From VAZQ01 sp963807865 (GTDB taxonomy: Bacteria; Pseudomonadota; Alphaproteobacteria; Rhizobiales; Xanthobacteraceae), in the NCBI GenBank assembly GCA_963807865.1, contig CAWEDK010000016.1, positions 124,001-188,000 on the forward strand: a stretch of 64,000 nucleotides of DNA, written 5' to 3'. The notes under the pieces are model-generated. The model did no database searches and was not told where the DNA came from. It saw only the letters and a program-made list of their open reading frames with translations. Numbering within the stretch: position 1 is the stretch's first letter; the number at the start of each line of letters is the position of its first letter. The position numbers and the translations under genes are program-made. Of the stretch, positions 53,237 to 61,910 are shown one piece after another.

Positions 53237-54246
53237 GCTTCGATCCTCACGCGCGGGTCGATGATGCCATAGAGAATGTCGATGATCAGATTGAGCGCCA
53301 CGTACATCACCGCCATGGTGAGCACGAAGCCCTGCAGTGGCGCGAAGTCCGATGCGATCAGCGCCTCGACCGCGAACGATCCGATGCCCGGCCAGGCGAA
53401 CACCTTCTCGACCAGCACGTTGGCGCCGAGCAGGAACGAGAACACCATGCCGAGCGTCGTGATGACCGGCAGCATGGCATTGCGGAACGCGTAGGTGACG
53501 ACAACAGTGAACGGCGTCAGACCGCTGGCGCGGGCGGTACGGACGAAATCGGACGACAGCACGGCCAGCATCGACGCCCGCGTCATGCGGGCGATCGGCG
53601 CCAGCGAGAAGATGCCGAGCGTCAGCGCAGGCAGAGCGAGCTGCTTGAGCGCGGCCACGAAGGTCTCGCCCTGCCCGGCGATCAGGCTGTCGATCAGGTA
53701 GAAGCCGGTGACGTGCGGGGGCGGACTGGTGAACACGTCGAGACGCCCGAGCGGCGCCGGCGCCCAGCCAAGCTGATAGTAGAACACATAGACCAGGATC
53801 AGCCCGGTGAAGAACACCGGCAGCGATACGCCCGCCGTCGATACCACCCGGCAGGTATGATCGATGAGCGAATTGGGACGCGTCGCCGCCATGATGCCGA
53901 GCGGCACCGCGATCAGCATCGAGACGATCAGGCCCAGCAGCGTGAGTTCGGCCGAAGCCGGCAACCGGTTCTTGATCTCCTTGCCGACCGGCTGGCCCGT
54001 GGTCAGCGAATTGCCGAGGTCGCCGCGCGCCAGGTCTTCGACGTATTTCACGAACTGCACGTAGAGCGGCTTGTCGAGTCCAAGCTGAACCCTGATCTGC
54101 TCGACGGCTTCCTTGGTGGCGGCGGGACCGGCGAAATAGGCCGCCGGATCGCCCGGCAAGGCGCGGGTCAGCAGGAAGGTGACGATCACGACTCCGATCA
54201 GGCTCGGGATCGCGAACAGCATTCGCTTGAGGATCATCAGCAGCAT
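53233..54246 (-). CDS. ABC transporter permease, DppB/OppB type
   Basis: A 337-residue permease: ILKRMLFAIPSLIGVVIVTF LLTRALPGDPAAYFAGPAAT is the typical DppB N-terminus; ARMTRASMLAVLSSDFVRTA RASG is the EAA loop and FSFLLGANVLVEKVFAWPGI GSFAVEALIASDFAPLQGFV the C-terminal helices. It is the second gene of the long minus-strand operon. Confidence 0.9.
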   Translation of the reverse strand: MLLMILKRMLFAIPSLIGVVIVTFLLTRALPGDPAAYFAGPAATKEAVEQIRVQLGLDKPLYVQFVKYVEDLARGDLGNSLTTGQPVGKEIKNRLPASAELTLLGLIVSMLIAVPLGIMAATRPNSLIDHTCRVVSTAGVSLPVFFTGLILVYVFYYQLGWAPAPLGRLDVFTSPPPHVTGFYLIDSLIAGQGETFVAALKQLALPALTLGIFSLAPIARMTRASMLAVLSSDFVRTARASGLTPFTVVVTYAFRNAMLPVITTLGMVFSFLLGANVLVEKVFAWPGIGSFAVEALIASDFAPLQGFVLTMAVMYVALNLIIDILYGIIDPRVRIEA

Positions 54247-54267
54247 GGCAACTTTCCCTCAACGCGT

Positions 54268-54441
54268 TCTAGTGATCCGATTCCGAAGTTCGCATTGTTT
54301 GTGCGGCACCCTCGTTTGCGAACTTCGGAATCCGAGGACCACTAGCAACTCTATGATTCTAGTGCCCCTTTTAAACCCGAAGTTCGCGATCGGATCTTGC
54401 CGCACGAGGTACGCGAACTTCGGGTTCGGGGCACTAGTGAC
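54268..54441. repeat. Bipartite double-hairpin element, copy 2 (inverted)
   Basis: Reverse-complemented, this block matches the element at 12031-12202 almost base for base, including ACTAGTGCCCCGAACCCGAA, AGGGGCACTAGAATCAT and AGAGTTGCTA. It sits between the binding-protein gene and the DppB gene, within the operon. Its hairpins could affect mRNA stability between receptor and permease. Confidence 0.85.
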
Positions 54442-54581
54442 TTGGGTCGTCACGGCCGGGCCTGGCTCGTCGACTTGGACCGCAGCCAGAGCCCGGCCAT
54501 CCACGTCTTGCTTGCGATGCATGAAGAAAGACGTGGATGCCCGGCCCTGAGGCCGGGCATGACGAGCTCGAAGAATGCGGG

Positions 54582-56198
54582 TTACCCCTTGGCCAGTGCG
54601 CGATAGTCGAGCCGGCGGTGGAACCAATACTGATAGCCGGAGATGTTCTTCTGCGTCGCGACGTTGACGTAGGGCTGGAACAGCGGGATGCGCGGAATGT
54701 CGGTGAAGGCGAGATCGACGAAGGACTTCACGTCCTTGTCGTAGTCGGCCTTGTTGCCTTCGGCCGCGGCGGTGACGGCGCCGTCGATGTAGCCGTCGAG
54801 CGCCTTCGACTGGTAGCTCATGGTGTTGAAGATCGAATTCTTGCCGTGATAGCACCAGATGAAGAAGTACTCCGGATAGTCGAGCCAGCCGGAGAACACG
54901 TTGGTGTAGAGCGGCAGCACCTTCTTGTTGAGTTCGGTGCGCCAGGTCGCGCCCGGAATCTTGTTGATCGTGCACTTGATGCCGATCTGGGCGAGGCTTT
55001 CCTGAGTCAGCACGCAGAGCGGCTCGTTGACGCCCGCGAAGCCGAGGTCGAACGACAACGTGGTCTCGAAACCATTGGGATAACCGGCTTCGGCCATGAG
55101 CTGCTTCGCCTTGGCGATGTCGGTGTTGTACTTGTGCGGCTGCGGCCAGGCGACTTCGGTCTGCGCATCGGCCGGCGCGCCGAACATCGGCTTCGACAGC
55201 CCGAACAGCACCGCGTCCATGATCTTCTGATAGGGGATCGCGTAGGCGACCGCCTGGCGAACCTTGAGATTGTCGAACGGCGGCTTGGTGACGTTCATGC
55301 CGATGTACTGGGTGCCGTTCGAGTACGGCGTCGAGATGATGTTGAGCTTGCCGAGGCCTTTCAGCTCGACGAAGTCCTTGTTGGGCAGATCGTAGGAGAT
55401 GTCGGCATCGCCGCGCTCGAGCAGCGCGCGCCGATTGCCGGCCGACGGCACCATGCGCCAGATCACCCGCCGCACCTTCGGCAGCGGCCCGCCGGTCCAC
55501 TTGTCGTTGCGCTCGAACACGACCTCGGTGCCGGCATTCCAGCTCACGACGCGGTAGGCGCCGCTGCCGGCGGTGTTCTGCTTGGTGTATTCCAGCCCCC
55601 ACGGATCCTTTTCGGTGGCGTTCTTCTTCACCAGTTCGGAGTTGTAGATCGCCGGGACGATCACGGCGAGATCAGGAATGGTGAGCCGGTCCTTGCGCAG
55701 GAAATCGACCCGCACCGTATTGTCGTCGACCACCACGAACTGCTCGGCCTTGGTCAGCGAGCCGGCGCCCATCTGGAAGGTCGGGAAGCCGCCGACCGTG
55801 ACCGCGCGATCGAGCGACCACTTGACGTCCTTGGCCTTGACCGGCGTGCCGTCGTGGAAGACCGCGTTCTTCTTGAGCTTGAAGGTGGCCGACATGTCGC
55901 CGACGTTCATGTCGTCGGCGAGCTCCATCTTGAACTTGTCGCGGTCATAGTACTGCGTACCGTTTACCGTCTTCATCTCGTGACTGATGAGCCGGTCGTA
56001 GCAATTCCACGACACCTCGTAGCCTGGCACATTGGTGCCGACGCCGTGGATATCGATGTTGTTCGGCCCGCTCTCGGAGACGATCAGCAGCGTCTCCTGG
56101 CGCGACTGCGCTTTCGCAGAGGACCAGATCGCCGGCGCCGAGACGGCGCCACCGGCAGCCACGGCCGTCACCGATTTCAGAAAGTCACGACGTTTCAT
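54582..56198 (-). CDS. ABC transporter substrate-binding protein, family 5 (peptide/nickel type)
   Basis: A 538-residue receptor with a Tat signal (MKRRDFLKSVTAVAAGGAVS APAIWSSAKA). Family-5 motifs follow: NGTQYYDRDKFKMELADDMN, NAVFHDGTPVKAKDVKWSLD, DKWTGGPLPKVRRVIWRMVP and PFDNLKVRQAVAYAIPYQKI. The ATG at 56198 has GGGAGA upstream. It heads the operon receptor-DppB-DppC-ATPase-atzG-atzE-atzH-gntR, so its ligand is probably a pathway substrate or precursor rather than a peptide. Confidence 0.9.
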   Translation of the reverse strand: MKRRDFLKSVTAVAAGGAVSAPAIWSSAKAQSRQETLLIVSESGPNNIDIHGVGTNVPGYEVSWNCYDRLISHEMKTVNGTQYYDRDKFKMELADDMNVGDMSATFKLKKNAVFHDGTPVKAKDVKWSLDRAVTVGGFPTFQMGAGSLTKAEQFVVVDDNTVRVDFLRKDRLTIPDLAVIVPAIYNSELVKKNATEKDPWGLEYTKQNTAGSGAYRVVSWNAGTEVVFERNDKWTGGPLPKVRRVIWRMVPSAGNRRALLERGDADISYDLPNKDFVELKGLGKLNIISTPYSNGTQYIGMNVTKPPFDNLKVRQAVAYAIPYQKIMDAVLFGLSKPMFGAPADAQTEVAWPQPHKYNTDIAKAKQLMAEAGYPNGFETTLSFDLGFAGVNEPLCVLTQESLAQIGIKCTINKIPGATWRTELNKKVLPLYTNVFSGWLDYPEYFFIWCYHGKNSIFNTMSYQSKALDGYIDGAVTAAAEGNKADYDKDVKSFVDLAFTDIPRIPLFQPYVNVATQKNISGYQYWFHRRLDYRALAKG

Positions 56199-56351
56199 CT
56201 TTGGATCTCCCGAGCAGGCGGATGCTGCCGGGGGAACCGCAAAGGTCGTGCCAGAATCCGAAACGGACCGCGGCCGTTTGCTAACGCCCTGATGGCATGA
56301 CGAAATCGGAAGCCGGCACGGCAAAAAGCCCGGCCCGCGCCCCGACGGGCA

Positions 56352-56363
56352 ATTGCATACAAT
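56352..56363. promoter_or_regulatory. Candidate GntR operator (site 2)
   Basis: ATTGCATACAAT lies 154 bases upstream of the first gene of the Dpp-atzGEH-gntR operon. It differs by one base from the perfect palindrome at 45262-45273. A promoter for the operon should lie nearby, so the site is well placed for autoregulation. Confidence 0.55.
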
Positions 56364-56427
56364 TCGCCGCGCTCCGCCTATTCTTTAGGCTCAGGCAACG
56401 ACCGAGGCGCAAAGGTGCGGACGCGGG

Positions 56428-57234
56428 TCAGAAGCCGACCCCAATCCCGATTCCCCCGCCCCCGATGAAGAGCCCGCTCGGACCGGACGGACGAGACCGC
56501 GACGGACCCGCCTCCTGTCGCGAAGGCTGGGCCCGCGCCGCCGGCTGCGACTTTCTCTCGTCCTGCTTCGCCCTCGATCGGCGGTTCGCCGCCTCGTCCT
56601 GGCTGTCGTTCTTCTGGCGAGCTACGGGAGTTTGCTTTCGCGCCGCGATGCATTGCTCACCCTGGGCGACCTCTCCCGCGGGGCAGACGAGCGGGCACAC
56701 CCGCGCCGTCCGAGCCTTGAGGTCCGCAATAAAGCTCTCGGAAATTTCGAGTGGTGCGTTTCGATAACCGCGCCGCGCTTGATACTGCTTGATGGCGGCC
56801 TGGGTGGCGTCGTTGAAATTGCCGTCGGCCGGTCCTGCGAAGCATCCAATGCGAACGAGTTCGTCCTGCGCCAGTCGCACCAGTTCCGCGGCGCCGGGAG
56901 TATCCGTCTGCCGAAGTGCGGCATCGCGCTCGGCGGTCAGCTTGGCGTGCTGCTCACGCGCAATGTTCGCATACAGCCCCGATGGATGCTTCCTGAGAAA
57001 GGCTTCATAGGCCTCCGTGGTGCCGACATTCTGAGCCGAACGAAAATCGCTCATCGCCTCGGGCGAATCGCTCGCCGCCTGCGTTTGCGTGGCGAGCGTA
57101 GGTAACAGGGAATTATCGCCGTGTCCGGGCGAGCCATAGGAGAAAGGCTCCTGGGCATTGCCAGGGTCACAGCAAACAATCAGCAATGATATCCCGAAGA
57201 ACCCGGCGACGATCGAGCGGACAAACGCTTTCAT
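56428..57234 (-). CDS. Secreted protein with peptidoglycan-binding-like domain
   Basis: A 268-residue exported protein (signal FVRSIVAGFFGISLLIVCCD). The central part, ELVRLAQDELVRIGCFAGPA DGNFNDATQAAIKQYQARRG, is a PG_binding_1-like repeat, preceded by a segment with EAYEAFLRKHPSGLYANIAR and KLTAERDAAL. The C-terminus is Arg/Gln/Ser-rich and ends in GGGGIGIGVGF. Cys residues in IGCFAG, VCPLVCPAG and EQCI may pair. A role at the cell wall is likely but unspecified. Confidence 0.65.
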   Translation of the reverse strand: MKAFVRSIVAGFFGISLLIVCCDPGNAQEPFSYGSPGHGDNSLLPTLATQTQAASDSPEAMSDFRSAQNVGTTEAYEAFLRKHPSGLYANIAREQHAKLTAERDAALRQTDTPGAAELVRLAQDELVRIGCFAGPADGNFNDATQAAIKQYQARRGYRNAPLEISESFIADLKARTARVCPLVCPAGEVAQGEQCIAARKQTPVARQKNDSQDEAANRRSRAKQDERKSQPAARAQPSRQEAGPSRSRPSGPSGLFIGGGGIGIGVGF

Positions 57235-57380
57235 CCGTCACCTTTGCTTCGCCGACAAATAAGGGGCAAGGCGGCGCAGACACCAATAGTGCCGCTTCTC
57301 AATAGGTTACAATCATAGCGCGCTCGGCGGTGCCACGCAATTCCACGTAGTCTCGCGCGCGCCGCAGCCGGCGGGACAGG

Positions 57381-57782
57381 CTATTTCGCCGGCAGCGCCC
57401 GGCATTTGTCGAGGGCCTTACGGCATTTCACGCAAGTGTAACCTGGCTGGTGCCCCACCTGCCGCCGGCAATCCAGCATATTGTGATTACAGGTTTCGCA
57501 CTGTTCGAGCCGGGCTTGGCACACCGCTGGCGGACGCCCGGCGCGAAGACAACTGCGGTACCGTCCCGGGCAGTATCCACCCAAGGTGACGCCGCAAAGA
57601 TCGTGCGTCACGTGCTGGAACGACTGCATCGCCGGCACATCGCGGTCGAGCAACCGATCTATCAGCGTCGCAACTTGTGTCGCCTTGAGCTGTTCCTCAC
57701 CGCGCGCCGCTTGACCAGCGTGCGAGAGGACACCGACGACCGTCACCAGAGCCGACAAAACGACGAAGCAGAATTTCCTCAT
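57381..57782 (-). CDS. Small secreted Cys-rich hypothetical protein
   Basis: A 133-residue protein with signal peptide (FCFVVLSALVTVVGVLSHAG QA) and ten Cys in the mature half, arranged as GYCPGRYRSCLRAGRPPAVC QARLEQCETC, NHNMLDCR and YTCVKCRKALDKC. The spacing suggests a disulfide-rich or metal-binding fold. No family was recognised. It is separate from its neighbours. Confidence 0.55.
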   Translation of the reverse strand: MRKFCFVVLSALVTVVGVLSHAGQAARGEEQLKATQVATLIDRLLDRDVPAMQSFQHVTHDLCGVTLGGYCPGRYRSCLRAGRPPAVCQARLEQCETCNHNMLDCRRQVGHQPGYTCVKCRKALDKCRALPAK

Positions 57783-58039
57783 GGCCGCTTCTCCTCGTTA
57801 GGCGTTGCACTGACCGCTCGCGACAGGAGCGTCGACGTCCGAACGAACCGTAAGCTGCGAAGAGCGAATGAAGCTAAAGGGGGGATCGGCTGAAAATGCC
57901 GCCACCAGCCCGGCGATTGTACGCCCGGACAGCCGGGGCAGGTCAACGATGGCGCCGGGAATTATGTTTGCGGTGCGGACGCACCACCGCCTGCGTGCAG
58001 GGGCGGATGGATTGGCCGTCACATGACGATCGTTGTGGA

Positions 58040-58085
58040 AAAACAAAACGCCTGCGAACGGCAAGCCCGTTCGCAGGCGTTTCTT
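58040..58085 (-). terminator. Rho-independent terminator of the L,D-transpeptidase gene
   Basis: ACGCCTGCGAACG (58048-58060) pairs with CGTTCGCAGGCGT (58068-58080). Read on the minus strand the stem is followed by TTTTGTTTTT. It lies just after the stop at 58104. Confidence 0.85.
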
Positions 58086-58103
58086 GATAGCGGCAACTTC
58101 AGA

Positions 58104-59462
58104 TCAGCGAATCGAGACCGGAGGCGGCAGCGGAGCTGCGCGCGATGCGTTGCCCGGCGGCATTGCCGATGCCGTGGTCGGCGGCTTGGCGCCCGGCAGC
58201 ACCACCACGCGGGTGCCGATCTTGACGCGAGTATACAGGTCCTCGACGTCCTCGTTGGTCAACCGGATGCAGCCCGACGACACGAACGTCCCGATGGTCG
58301 ACGGCTGGTTGGTGCCGTGGATACGGTAGACCGTGTTGCCGAGGTAGAGCGCGCGCGCGCCCATCGGATTGGTTTCGCCGCCCGCCATAAAGCGTGGCAG
58401 GTATGGCTGGCGCTCGATCATCTCGGAAGGCGGATGCCAGTCCGGCCATTCCGCCATGCGGGTAACCTTCTGGACGCCCGCCCAGGTGAAGCCGTCACGC
58501 CCGACGCCGACGCCGTAGCGCATCGCCTTGCCGTTACCCATCACGAGATAGAGGTACGTGCTCGCGGTATCGATGACGATCGTGCCCGCCGGCTCCTTGG
58601 TATGATAGTCGACGAGCGCGCGACGGAACTGGGATGGCAGCGCTTTGCGCGGCCCTGTCTCCGGCTGGTAGTCGGCCGGCAACGCGGCCACCATCGTTCG
58701 CGGATCGGGCCGCACGGCGCCGGTCGCCTCGCGGCCCATCGGCAATTGACCGGGCGAGAGCGGCAGCGGCGGGCGCACGGCTTCCTGCAGTTCGTAGGAC
58801 GTGCCGGGCGCAGGTGCGAGTTGCGGTGACGCCGCGACGGGGGGCTCGCCCGGAACGACGTAAGGTCCTGGCGCCGGGCGTGCATAACCAGGGCTCGGGT
58901 CGATCGGCGCCTGTGCGGGCGCGCCGTAATAGCCTTGCTGCGGCTGACCGACATAACCCTGTTGAGGCGGTGCGCCGTAGCCCTGCTGCGGTGTGACATA
59001 TCCGGGCGGCGGCGAGATGTAGCCGGGCGGCGGCGGCGGCACGTAACTGTCCATTTCAGGCTGAATCGGTGCGGCGCGGCCGTAACGCGTGCTGGGCGGT
59101 GCCTGCTGCTCCACCGCGGACGGCGGAACCGGGCGCGCATAGCGCGGATCGGCGGGCAGCGGCGCCTCGTACACGCCGGGCGCGGCATATACGCCGGGCG
59201 GCGCATTCCTGCGTCCGGGCGCGGTCTCGTAGACCGGCATGTCGTCATCCTCGGCGACGACCTGAGGCCCCGGACGATAAGGCGGCTGGTACCCTCCCGG
59301 GCTGGGCGCGGGATAGTATTGCGCCAAGGCCGGGCCTGATGAACCAGCGAGCCCGATGAAGAAAACCGTGAAAGCGGTCGCTGCGCGCAAGCCCCAATCC
59401 CCCTTAATACCGTCCTGGCAAAGCCAAGTCCCCAATCGGGACAAGACATCGGCCAGGAACAA
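58104..59462 (-). CDS. L,D-transpeptidase (YkuD domain) with long proline-rich region
   Basis: A 452-residue envelope enzyme. After a hydrophobic export segment (ATAFTVFFIGLAGSSGPALA) comes a low-complexity Pro/Gly/Tyr/Gln-rich region of about 190 residues, then the YkuD domain: FRRALVDYHTKEPAGTIVID, YLYLVMGNGKAMRYGVGVGR and the catalytic HGTNQPSTIGTFVSSGCIRL (SxGCxR Cys motif). L,D-transpeptidases make 3-3 peptidoglycan crosslinks or attach proteins to the wall. The start at 59462 is the longest; an internal start nearer the signal segment is possible. Confidence 0.88.
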   Translation of the reverse strand: MFLADVLSRLGTWLCQDGIKGDWGLRAATAFTVFFIGLAGSSGPALAQYYPAPSPGGYQPPYRPGPQVVAEDDDMPVYETAPGRRNAPPGVYAAPGVYEAPLPADPRYARPVPPSAVEQQAPPSTRYGRAAPIQPEMDSYVPPPPPGYISPPPGYVTPQQGYGAPPQQGYVGQPQQGYYGAPAQAPIDPSPGYARPAPGPYVVPGEPPVAASPQLAPAPGTSYELQEAVRPPLPLSPGQLPMGREATGAVRPDPRTMVAALPADYQPETGPRKALPSQFRRALVDYHTKEPAGTIVIDTASTYLYLVMGNGKAMRYGVGVGRDGFTWAGVQKVTRMAEWPDWHPPSEMIERQPYLPRFMAGGETNPMGARALYLGNTVYRIHGTNQPSTIGTFVSSGCIRLTNEDVEDLYTRVKIGTRVVVLPGAKPPTTASAMPPGNASRAAPLPPPVSIR

Positions 59463-59722
59463 GGCACATTCAAGACCACGGCGGGGAATCTAGCGAGAAA
59501 AGATGACTAACACATTGATAATGCGGAAATTTGACGCCCCGGTCATGCGCCGTGTTCCGGGGCTGCACGCCGGAGCGCCCGGCCCGTGGTCCTCAGGGCG
59601 TGTACTCATAAATCGAATCTTCAAAATGTCCGCTTGCCCCCGAAGGCGACCGGAACGACGCGCCGCCGCGAATTGTCGTGATGGGCCACGAACGGACTCA
59701 TGCGCCGGAGCAAAACGGACTG

Positions 59723-60703
59723 TTATTCGATCACCTCGGCGGCGAGTGCGAGCAGCTTCGGTGGGATAGTCAGGCCGAGGGCCTGGGCGGTGATCAGGTT
59801 GACGACCAGATCGAACTTGGTCGGTTGCTCGACCGGCAGATCGGCAGGTTTCGCCCCGCGCAGGATCTTGTCGACATAGTCGCCGGCGCGCCGGTTCAAG
59901 TCCAGGTAGTTTGGCCCATAGGAAATCAGGCCGCCCGCTTCGAGATACTCCCGTTGCACATACATAGTCGGCAGTCGTGCCGCGAGCGCGAAGGTATTTA
60001 TGCGCATCCGGTTAAAATTTATTAGCGGATCGCCGACGACATACAGTGCCTCGGCGCGACCCTTGAGCGATTCCAAAGCAGGCGCGATATCCTCAGTGCG
60101 ACGTATTTCCAATGGAATGACCTCGATAGCGAGCGTGCTAGCCGCGGTCTGAAGGTCTTTAATCTCCAGCGCGCCACCCGAATAGGCGGCGTTGGCAAGG
60201 ACCGCCAACCGGCTTAGACCCGGAAAAACCTCGCGCAGAATTTCGAGCCGCTTGGCACCGAGATCGCTTGCTAGGTTGGACAGGCCGGTAACGTTTCCGC
60301 CCGGACGCGAAAGTGAAGCGACGAGGCCAGAGCCGACCGGGTCTCCCGCGACCGGGAAGATGATCGGGGTAGCTCCAGCCGCCTGCTTAGCCGCAAGCGT
60401 CGCTTCGGTTCCGACTGCGAGAATGACATCGACCTTGAGCCGCACAAATTCGGCCGCGATCTCAGACAGTCGCGCGGAGATTCCCTCGGCCCAGCGATAC
60501 TCGATTGCGACGGTACGGCCCTCGACCCAGCCGAGTTCGTGCAGCCGCTGCACGAATACGGCAACCCATGTGCGCTGGCTTGTCGGTGCGCCGGAACCAA
60601 GATACCCGATGGTCGGCAGCTTTCCCGGCTGCTGTGCACGCGCCGCGACCGGCCACGAAGCCGCCGCGCCGCCCAACAGCATGATGAAATCGCGCCGTCG
60701 CAT
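59723..60703 (-). CDS. ABC transporter substrate-binding protein (ABC_sub_bind family)
   Basis: A 326-residue protein with a Tat-type signal (MRRRDFIMLLGGAAASWPVA ARAQ) and PTIGYLGSGAPTSQRTWVAV FVQRLHELGWVEGRTVAIEY RWAEG, the standard start of the ABC_sub_bind (PF04392) family, abundant in Bradyrhizobium-type genomes. VDVILAVGTEATLAAKQAAG ATPIIFPVAGDPVGSGLVAS and NVTGLSN follow. No permease or ATPase is adjacent. Ligand unknown. Confidence 0.9.
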   Translation of the reverse strand: MRRRDFIMLLGGAAASWPVAARAQQPGKLPTIGYLGSGAPTSQRTWVAVFVQRLHELGWVEGRTVAIEYRWAEGISARLSEIAAEFVRLKVDVILAVGTEATLAAKQAAGATPIIFPVAGDPVGSGLVASLSRPGGNVTGLSNLASDLGAKRLEILREVFPGLSRLAVLANAAYSGGALEIKDLQTAASTLAIEVIPLEIRRTEDIAPALESLKGRAEALYVVGDPLINFNRMRINTFALAARLPTMYVQREYLEAGGLISYGPNYLDLNRRAGDYVDKILRGAKPADLPVEQPTKFDLVVNLITAQALGLTIPPKLLALAAEVIE

Positions 60704-60986
60704 GTGCTCCTCCAGCCACGAGGCATGAATGCTACCACGGCGCTGTATGAAATGCCGCGTTGTGCGTCACGGCAAATTTGGTGCCCCGATGTCGGCGGTG
60801 GGTCAATCACGTCGCAGTTGCCGCAGGCAATCTTCCGCTGCATTTCCGCTGTTCGTCCAAAAGCGGACGTCAACAGCCGTCGAGTTTATGAGTATACGCC
60901 CTGGCGCAGCCGTTCAGGCGGCGGACCGCCGCGCAGGCTCCGTCGAAAAGAGCGAGGCCGGAGCGCCGCCGGCCCCTTCCCGGCTT

Positions 60987-61367
60987 TCAGCCTTTCTTCT
61001 GATCGCTGACGATCGGCTTGGCCAGCCGGAAGCAATCGACGCCGACCGGGATGCCGCAATAGACCGCAATCTGCGTCAGCACCGCACTGATCTCCTTGGG
61101 CGTGAGCCCGTTGGTGACCGCGCCGCGGACGTGGGTCTGAAACTCTTCCATCTTGCCGAGCGCGGCGATCATGCCGAGGTTGAGAATCGAGCGTTCGCGC
61201 GGCGTGAGGGTCGAGTCGCCCCAGGCCTCACCCCAGCAATACTGCGTGACGATGCGCTGGAAGTCGCGGTTGAAGTCGTCGACGTTCTGAAGCGCGCGGT
61301 CGACATACTCCGCGCCGAGCACCTTGCGGCGCATCGCCAGGCCCTTGTCGTAGACATCCTTATCCAT
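60987..61367 (-). CDS. Carboxymuconolactone decarboxylase family protein
   Basis: A 126-residue alpha-helical protein of the PcaC/CMD family: YDKGLAMRRKVLGAEYVDRA, TQYCWGEAWGDSTLTPRERS ILNLGMIAALGKMEEFQTHV and GLTPKEISAVLTQIAVYCGI PVGVDCFRLA. The AhpD-type CxxC pair is absent, and the residues resemble 4-carboxymuconolactone decarboxylase. A role in aromatic-acid ring fission is possible. The gene is 3 bases after the TIGR02444 gene. Confidence 0.85.
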   Translation of the reverse strand: MDKDVYDKGLAMRRKVLGAEYVDRALQNVDDFNRDFQRIVTQYCWGEAWGDSTLTPRERSILNLGMIAALGKMEEFQTHVRGAVTNGLTPKEISAVLTQIAVYCGIPVGVDCFRLAKPIVSDQKKG

Positions 61368-61370
61368 GGT

Positions 61371-61910
61371 TCATTCCTCCGGTTTATGGTCGAGCTTCGC
61401 AAAGACGGCGAGCAGGGTCTCAACGGCAGGCTTGGGAAACGGCTTGGCGCAGTTCGCCTCGTAGGCCGCGACGCTCTCGCGCGCGGCGTCCGGCGGCAGC
61501 GCTGCCGGCCGGCCGAGCGGCAGCGTGTGCGACATCAGGTACATCGCTTCCTGCTGCAGACGTTCGGCTTCGAGTTCGACCGCCTTGATCCTGGTGCGGA
61601 ACGCTTCCGCCGCGGCGCCTTCCACCAGGGAAGGCGGCGTTTTCAGCGCACGGCGAACCTCGCGCAGCGGCACGACCGTCATGTCGCGCCAGGCTCCGAT
61701 CCGGTGCTCGAGTTCGCCGACTTCGGCGGCCGCGAATGTGCGGCCCCGGCTCGCCTGCCAAAGCAGGAACAGCAGCAGGTTGACGTCGATCCCCGCGCTG
61801 TCCTGCAGCGCGATGCAGGCGTCGCCGACGCCGGGCTGACGATAGTAGCCGAGCGAGAAGCGCCAGAACGGCGACCCCGCGGTCGAAGGTTTCTGATCGG
61901 CCGTGCTCAT
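61371..61910 (-). CDS. TIGR02444 (DUF2390) family protein
   Basis: A 179-residue protein: SPFWRFSLGYYRQPGVGDAC IALQDSAGIDVNLLLFLLWQ ASRG is the family hallmark, followed by WRDMTVVPLREVRRALKTPP and FRTRIKAVELEAERLQQEAM. No catalytic role is established for the family. It overlaps the Ldh-family gene by 4 bases and precedes the CMD-family gene. Confidence 0.85.
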   Translation of the reverse strand: MSTADQKPSTAGSPFWRFSLGYYRQPGVGDACIALQDSAGIDVNLLLFLLWQASRGRTFAAAEVGELEHRIGAWRDMTVVPLREVRRALKTPPSLVEGAAAEAFRTRIKAVELEAERLQQEAMYLMSHTLPLGRPAALPPDAARESVAAYEANCAKPFPKPAVETLLAVFAKLDHKPEE

